A stretch of DNA of 57,036 nucleotides from Clarireedia homoeocarpa (Eukaryota > Ascomycota > Leotiomycetes > Helotiales > Rutstroemiaceae): positions 1-57,036 of the forward strand of contig LNKV01000092.1 of the NCBI GenBank assembly GCA_001465935.1, in the 5' to 3' direction. Position numbers and translations under genes: made by a program. Positions 54,563 to 57,036 of the stretch are shown here, piece by piece; within the stretch, counting starts at the first letter, position 1; every line of letters begins with the position of its first letter. Under the pieces are notes generated by a model. The model was not told the DNA's origin, ran no database searches, and worked only from the letters and a program-made list of their open reading frames with translations.

Positions 54563-57036
54563 ATATGATGATTCTGACCGAATTATCACGATGCTATATA
54601 AGGACATGACCTCCCTGGGGGTGAGTTAGACATCAGGTATACATTAGTATACATTAGTATACACGTGATATAGTATATAATCACTTCTTGTATATAAGCC
54701 TTCAGGCCCTTATAATCCTCTTAGCTCTATAGTTGTTAATTCTAAGGTTATTCAGTATCTTAACTAGTAGTCTTGTTATATTATTAATAATTTACTTATC
54801 TCTTTAGCTATATTAACGGCTATCTAAATAATATTAATATTTAATCTCTTCTTACTTTTAAATCTCTTCTTTAAAGATTCTCTAAGTAGTAGGAGTAGAC
54901 TTATTCCGGCCTCGCCGATATATAATATTATTTTTTAATATCCTCTAAATTACTTATTTTATATAGTTCTTAAAGATTTATTATAATAATATATCGAATA
55001 TCTCTCTAACTTTAAAATAAAAGTTAGTTAAATTATTTTATATCGGCTAAGTAAATAGACTCGCTTTCTTATAGTACTTTATAAAATACTACTATTATTC
55101 TCGATATCCAGTTTAATATTTAGAATACTCTTAAAGTTAGCTAAGTAATACTCTAAACTATATATTAAATAGAAGATAAGTCTTTTTTAAACTTTTATTA
55201 ATAATCTCTTTTTTTTATATAACTCTTTATAACTTAACAAAGCTATTTAATATTATTTATATCTTCTTTATTTTAATTCAACTAAAATATAGATATTAGT
55301 GACTAAGGTAGCTGTTAATATTAAGATAAAGATAAAGGAAAAGTAGTTTAAAAAACTTTTTTAATTATATTATCTACTAACTTAATAACTATATTAATAG
55401 TCTAAATAGTAAAGATATAAATTTAATTCTAAATACAACTAACAGTTTAAAATACTAAGTATATTATATTAATAAATTAGATTAAAAAATAATTATTATT
55501 TTAACTAATAATTGAATATAATTTATTTAATATCTTTTAACTATTATTATTATATTAGTTATATAACTTACAACTACTTACTCTTTTATACTAATATAAT
55601 ACTATTCTAGCTATATCAAGTTATATATTATTTAAAATCCTATATTTAACTAATAAACTCTTTAATAGAAAAAAACCTATTATTTAATTATAGAGAAAGT
55701 TTATTATAGATTAAATTAGTTAATATAAATATAGTTTTATTAATAATAATACTAAATACTTATTTATATTAAACTAATTAAAAGGCTTAGCTCTTAAATA
55801 TTATAAAGAATTATATATTCAAAATAATATTATATTTAAATAAATAATCAATAAAATAGTTAACTTTCTAATAAATCTAACTAAACACTAATATATCTAA
55901 AATATATATATATATTTTATCTAGCTTGAAGACTAACTTTTTAAATCTTTTTACTAGTAATTCAAGTTTTTAATAAATATTATTAATAAAATCAACTTAA
56001 AGAATAAATACTAAGATTTTATTAGAAAGCTAAATAATAATTATTAAATATATTTATTTATAGATTATCTTAGAAGTAAGGATTATAAGATTAATATATA
56101 AGTACTTTAATATCTAGATATCAATAATATTAATATTATAATAAGTAAATAAACTTAATAAACTTTTACTAAAGTAATAACAATTATAATAAATTATTAA
56201 AACTAAGTTACTATTTATACTAAGAGTTAGTAAGCTTTTTAAAACTAACCCGGTATCTTTATTACTATTCTATTTATATAGTTACTTTTACTTACTAATA
56301 TATTATATTACTTCTTCTTTAACTAAAAGGCTATTCTACTAATTAGTAACTTTACTCGAAACTCTCTTTCCTTTACTTTCACTCAAACTTAGACTCTATA
56401 TTATATAGTAAATAAAGTTGAATATAAACTTTATAAAGATATAATAAAGAAAATAAAGAAAGAAGATAATATCTTAACTAAAGTCTAAACTAAAATTATA
56501 GTTTATATAAAGTAATTAGAAATAGACTAAATAAAAGATAATATTTAAATAAAAACTTCTTTCTAGATAATTTAAAAGATATAAAATATTTAAATTTAAT
56601 TAAACTAATAAACGAAAACTATATAATAATATTATATAAATTAGTAAAAAATAATATCTTCTATTAAACTAAGACTTTTATTAACTTCAAAGTAAATAGT
56701 TTTATATTAATTAATATATCTTTTCTTTAATAATTTTATTATAGTTTTAAATCTATAATTAAATATTTAAAAATATTTTTATAAGTTAAAAGATATAATA
56801 ATTAAAATAAACTTCTAATTATATAATAATTCTAACTAAATTATCACGATACTATATAAGAATATAACTTTTATAGAAGTAAGTTAGATATTAAATATAT
56901 AAGTATATATTAGTATATATATAATTAAATATATAATCTCTTTCTATATATAAACTTTCAGATCTTTATAATCTTCTTAGCTTTATAATTATTAATTCTA
57001 AGATTATTTAGTATCTTAACTAGTAGTCTCGTTATA
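54563..57036. mobile_element. RIP-degraded LTR retrotransposon, cut by the window end
   Basis: 54563-54780 and 56821-57036 are direct repeats about 2257 bp apart (aattatcacgat-ctatataag at the start, cttaactagtagtct-gttata at the end). Differences are mainly C/T and G/A, and the right copy is much more AT-rich. The 2 kb between is AT-saturated with no surviving frame. The LTRs probably extend past 54780 and past the window edge. Confidence 0.75.

Noticed and set aside
1..57036. CRISPR arrays, bacterial operons, rRNA or tRNA genes
   Set aside because: Organism type is eukaryotic; no spaced identical direct repeats, no rRNA or cloverleaf sequence recognised by eye.

Overview
The window looks like a nuclear piece of a filamentous ascomycete (Pezizomycotina) genome. 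Genes are interrupted by short introns (about 45-141 bp) with GTAWGT-like donors and CTAAY branch points. It carries Zn2Cys6 regulators, a multidomain iterative PKS, GT25, GPH and DHA2 proteins, and gene-free blocks of extreme AT content (1-800, 32540-33211, 38230-38460, 54780-57036) that look like RIP-degraded repeats. The class cannot be fixed from the sequence alone.

Left part (1-11.5 kb): an AT-rich block, a DHA2-type MFS exporter (1370-3184, -), a LOG-family phosphoribohydrolase (3787-4559, -), a CAF16-like soluble ABC ATPase (5230-6015, -), a 2-oxoglutarate/Fe(II) dioxygenase (6682-7807, +) and a five-exon cystathionine gamma-synthase-like PLP enzyme (9113-11091, +). The promoter of the last gene is present a second time just behind it.

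Centre (12-29.6 kb): the most interesting region, read here as a putative RiPP (Kex2-processed repeat peptide) cluster. It holds four diverged membrane-anchored proteins with the double HxxHC signature of UstYa/DUF3328-type enzymes (12074, 21835, 23951, 25588) and a secreted precursor (29166-29537) with five EPTKVKV repeats separated by KR. Around these are a membrane-anchored GT25 glycosyltransferase, a GPH sugar-type transporter, a GNAT acetyltransferase, an acyltransferase-3 membrane protein, and a transcription factor with two consecutive Zn2Cys6 fingers plus an AflR-like region. A palindrome CCGAAA-NN-TTTCGG, perfect or near perfect, lies 90-230 bp upstream of the GT25, transporter, GNAT and three HxxHC genes, so they look co-regulated. 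The precursor core has no aromatic residue, unlike the known dikaritins.

Right part (30.9-54.2 kb): a broken single-pass membrane protein; an assembly gap; a KR-domain relic of one reducing PKS, carrying a 191-bp tandem duplication; an intact flavin-dependent halogenase (35295-37147, +); and a 1254-residue protein joining a zinc finger, a P-loop GTPase, a RING-like finger and a patatin phospholipase (38719-42829, -). A ten-exon reducing PKS (KS-AT-DH-cMT-psiKR-KR-ACP, 45664-54173, -) is interrupted by one nonsense codon and one frameshift. Between and around these are 65-bp palindromic MITE-like repeats, LTR remnants and an LTR pair showing RIP-type transitions at the right edge. The halogenated polyketide locus therefore appears to be decaying, whereas the central RiPP-like locus appears intact.
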